Origin: Bacteroidota bacterium
Lineage (GTDB): Bacteria; Bacteroidota; Bacteroidia; B-17B0; Aurantibacillaceae
Assembly (NCBI GenBank): GCA_013287545.1
Contig: JABDDQ010000007.1
Location: forward strand, 1 to 53,235
Length of the DNA stretch: 53,235 bases
Reading direction: 5' to 3'
Part shown: in pieces, positions 50,950 to 53,235 of the stretch
Layout: the number at the start of each line of letters is the position of its first letter
Position numbering within the stretch: the stretch's first letter is position 1
Made by a program: the position numbers and the translations under genes
Notes under the pieces: generated by a model
The model's database searches: none
The model's input: the letters and a program-made list of their open reading frames with translations, nothing else
Told to the model about the DNA's origin: nothing

Positions 50950-52380
50950 TTATGCACTTTGTACTTCAGTTACTTTTTTTTCTACTCCACGCACTTTAAC
51001 TATTTGCGCCATCATTTCAGCTTCGGCAACAACTTTATTACCTACATACGCTGTACCTTTCATGTGACACATGCCTCTTCTAATGGGTGCTGCTAATTCC
51101 ATTCTAAACACAACCGTGTCGCCCGGAACCACTTTTTGTTTAAACTTAGCATTATCAATTTTCACAAAATAGGTTTGGTAATTCTCCGGGTCTGGCACCG
51201 TTTTTAAACACAACATGCCACCTGTTTGTGCCAAGGCTTCAATAATAAGAACACCCGGCATTACAGGCTCATCAGGGAAATGCCCTTGACACCAAAACTC
51301 ATTAAACGTAACATTTTTTACACCTATAACATACTCCGGTGTAAGCTCCATAATTTTATCTACCATTAAAAAAGGATAACGGTGTGGCAACACTTTCATT
51401 ATATCGGTTGTGGTATATAAAGGTGCCGCCGATAAATCTAATCGAGGCAAATTACCTTCACGTTTTTCTTTTTTAATAAGGTCTTTTATTTTTTTTGCAA
51501 ACTCTACGTTACCTGCATGCCCAGGGCGTGCAGCCAACACATGTATTTTTAACGGACGGCCAACAAGGGCTAAATCTCCCACAATATCTAATAATTTATG
51601 GCGAGCAGGTTCGTTATAAAAATGAAGTTTGGTATTATTTAAAACACCACGTCCTTTTACTTCCATGGTTTCTTTATGAAACACTTTACGCAGGTAATCC
51701 AATTTTTCTTTAGGAACTTCTTTATCTACTAATACAATAGCATTATCTAAATCACCACCCTTAATTAAATTGTGTTGAAGTAACATTTCAAGCTCGTGCA
51801 AAAAAACAAAGGTGCGGCAACGAGCAATTTCTGTTTTAAATTCTTTTAGGCTATACATGCCCGCATGTTGCGTACCAAGCACTTCACTATTATAATCAAC
51901 CATCACCGTAGCACGAAAAGTATCTTGTGGAACAGCAAGCATTTCTACCTGCTTAACAGGGTCCTCAAAACTTAAATTTTCTTTTAAGGTAAAATATTCA
52001 CGCTCCGCGTTTTGTTCAACAATTTCAGCAGCTTCTAATGCCTCTATAAATTTAATAGAACTGCCATCCATAATAGGCATTTCGGGTGCATCTACCTGTA
52101 TCAGGCAATTATCAATTTCTAAACCACGTAGAGCTGCTAACACATGCTCTGTAGTATAAACACGTGCGCCGTTCTGCTCTAAAGTTGTTCCACGAGATGT
52201 ATCAACTACTAAATCAGCATCAGCCTCAATAATGGGTTGCCCTTCTAAATCGGTACGCTGAAATTTATACCAATGATTTTCAGGGGCAGGGTTAAATGTA
52301 ATGGTAACTTTTTTTCCGGTATGTAAGCCAACTCCTGTAAGAGATACAGCTTTTTTAATGGTACATTGTTTTTCGGTCAT
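50950..52380 (-). CDS. lpxC/fabZ: Bifunctional LpxC deacetylase / FabZ dehydratase fusion
   Basis: Encodes 476 residues. The LpxC part (about 1-310) has TTEHVLAALRG (zinc-binding His), PARHKLLDIVGDLALVG (zinc-binding His and Asp) and the usual SLTGVGLHTGK start. The FabZ part (about 325-460) has HRYPFLMVD and GHFPDEPVMPGVLIIEALAQ with the catalytic His and Glu. LpxC commits to lipid A synthesis; FabZ dehydrates 3-hydroxyacyl-ACP. The fusion is normal for Bacteroidota. It lies 7 bp after lpxD. Confidence 0.96.
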   Translation of the reverse strand: MTEKQCTIKKAVSLTGVGLHTGKKVTITFNPAPENHWYKFQRTDLEGQPIIEADADLVVDTSRGTTLEQNGARVYTTEHVLAALRGLEIDNCLIQVDAPEMPIMDGSSIKFIEALEAAEIVEQNAEREYFTLKENLSFEDPVKQVEMLAVPQDTFRATVMVDYNSEVLGTQHAGMYSLKEFKTEIARCRTFVFLHELEMLLQHNLIKGGDLDNAIVLVDKEVPKEKLDYLRKVFHKETMEVKGRGVLNNTKLHFYNEPARHKLLDIVGDLALVGRPLKIHVLAARPGHAGNVEFAKKIKDLIKKEKREGNLPRLDLSAAPLYTTTDIMKVLPHRYPFLMVDKIMELTPEYVIGVKNVTFNEFWCQGHFPDEPVMPGVLIIEALAQTGGMLCLKTVPDPENYQTYFVKIDNAKFKQKVVPGDTVVFRMELAAPIRRGMCHMKGTAYVGNKVVAEAEMMAQIVKVRGVEKKVTEVQSA

Positions 52381-52387
52381 GGTAAAT

Positions 52388-53235
52388 TTATTTACTTACA
52401 CTTAGTTGTTTTTCTAATTCACTTATTTTTTGAGAAAGTTTTGGCAGCTTGCGGAAGATAACATAACAACGTTGAAAATCGCCAAGTGCCATGGCAGGAG
52501 AACCTTGTAATACTTCGCCTTCGTTTTTCACATTATGCCCAACACCTGTTTGTCCGGCAATTTTTACACCATCGGCAATTTTTAAATGCCCAATAAGACC
52601 TGCTTGTCCGCCAATCATACAATTTTTACCAACTTTGGTAGAACCTGCAATAGATGCGCTGGCAGCTATAACGGTGTTTTCCCCTATTTCAACATTATGT
52701 CCTATTTGAATAAGGTTATCTAATTTAGCTCCTTTACGAATGATGGTTGAACCCAACGTTGCACGGTCGATAGTGGTATTAGAGCCAACTTCAACATGGT
52801 CTTCAATAATAACGTTACCTATTTGCGGTATTTTTTTGTAATTATTTTCACTGTTTGGCGCAAAACCAAAACCATCGGCACCAATAACCACACCTGCATG
52901 TATGGTGCAATCAGCTCCAATTACACAATCGCTATAAATTTTTGCTCCGGCATAAATGGTAGTGTTATCGGCTATTTTGGTGTTATCGCCCACAAAAGCA
53001 TGTGGGTAAATTTTTACGTTATTGCCTAAGGTTACATTTTCACCTATGTAGGCAAAAGCTGCCACGTAACAGTCTTTACCAAGTTTTGCACTTTGTGCTA
53101 TGTATGAGGGTTGCTCAACCCCTTTTTTATCGTTTTTTACTTGATTATACATTTCGAGTAACTGGGCAAAACTTCCGTAAGCATCCTCAACACGAATAAG
53201 CGTGCAAGTTGATTTTACAGGCCTGTCGAGTACCA
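52388..53235 (-). CDS. lpxD: UDP-3-O-(3-hydroxymyristoyl)glucosamine N-acyltransferase, 5' end outside the window
   Basis: A partial gene of 282 visible codons; the coding frame runs off the right window edge, so the N-terminus is missing. The visible start, [20 protein letters not shown], is the end of the LpxD uridine-binding domain. Hexapeptide beta-helix repeats run to about the last 40 residues, with the catalytic histidine in [14 protein letters not shown] short helix ends the protein ([15 protein letters not shown]). LpxD adds the second acyl chain to the lipid A precursor. It is followed by lpxC/fabZ (7 bp) and lpxA. Confidence 0.93.
   Translation of the reverse strand, partial: VLDRPVKSTCTLIRVEDAYGSFAQLLEMYNQVKNDKKGVEQPSYIAQSAKLGKDCYVAAFAYIGENVTLGNNVKIYPHAFVGDNTKIADNTTIYAGAKIYSDCVIGADCTIHAGVVIGADGFGFAPNSENNYKKIPQIGNVIIEDHVEVGSNTTIDRATLGSTIIRKGAKLDNLIQIGHNVEIGENTVIAASASIAGSTKVGKNCMIGGQAGLIGHLKIADGVKIAGQTGVGHNVKNEGEVLQGSPAMALGDFQRCYVIFRKLPKLSQKISELEKQLSVSK

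Overview
The window looks like part of a Bacteroidota chromosome (AT-rich, Flavobacteria/Sphingobacteria-like). The evidence is an LpxC-FabZ fusion, a secreted giant protein with a type IX secretion (gliding-motility type B) C-terminal domain, a PorE-like TPR/beta-propeller/OmpA protein, and several promoters of the Bacteroidota form TTTG-N19-TAnnTTTG. It falls into two parts: an accessory island (1 to about 25.4 kb, left end outside the window) and conserved core chromosome (about 25.8 kb to the end). A tRNA-Met(CAT) gene and a 94-bp direct repeat of its promoter plus 5' half mark the junction.

Island, cargo part (1-12.6 kb). This is a defence-like cluster rich in nuclease folds. It holds a DUF262/DUF1524 (GmrSD-like) protein, a RES-domain protein followed by a PD-(D/E)XK-like protein, an HNH protein, and a compact three-gene minus-strand operon encoding an MmeI-like adenine methyltransferase, an SF2 helicase and a T5orf172/GIY-YIG protein. 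An Xre regulator is divergent from a gene for a secreted protein, with a 20-bp inverted repeat between them.

Island, backbone part (13.6-23.2 kb). This part has many small unknown genes, a DUF2958 protein, a lipoprotein, a serine recombinase, a RecA-fold replicative-type ATPase, an excisionase-like HTH protein and a tyrosine integrase. The most striking feature is a shared start-associated sequence: (A)AATTC, a T8-9 tract, 12-14 nt usually ending in AACC, then TATAAT/TATAAG, then 12-15 nt to the start codon. It precedes eight genes or operons, on both strands, only in this backbone. It looks like an element-specific promoter or operator regulon. Two structured non-coding regions (14.5-14.8 kb, with an inverted repeat and iteron-like repeats; 21.27-21.34 kb, with a palindrome and a G-quadruplex motif) are origin or transfer-site candidates. 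Right of the integrase lie a putAbiC-like abortive-infection membrane protein and a second RES protein, then the tRNA.

Core part (25.8-53.2 kb). In order: DUF1599 (-), folP, a MerR-type regulator, an E2 acyltransferase of a 2-oxo acid dehydrogenase, the PorE-like protein, a minus-strand block (cation/proton antiporter, MORN-like secreted protein, trxB), uvrC, and a plus-strand run (DoxX-like membrane protein, phosphoribosyltransferase, membrane glycosyltransferase-like protein, spermidine-synthase-like protein). A lipoprotein N-acetylmuramoyl-alanine amidase (-), a DUF2079 membrane protein and the large T9SS-exported adhesin-like protein follow. The window closes with the minus-strand lipid A operon lpxD (cut by the window end)-lpxC/fabZ-lpxA-yqeY.

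All functional assignments come from motif reading and family knowledge. No database search was run.
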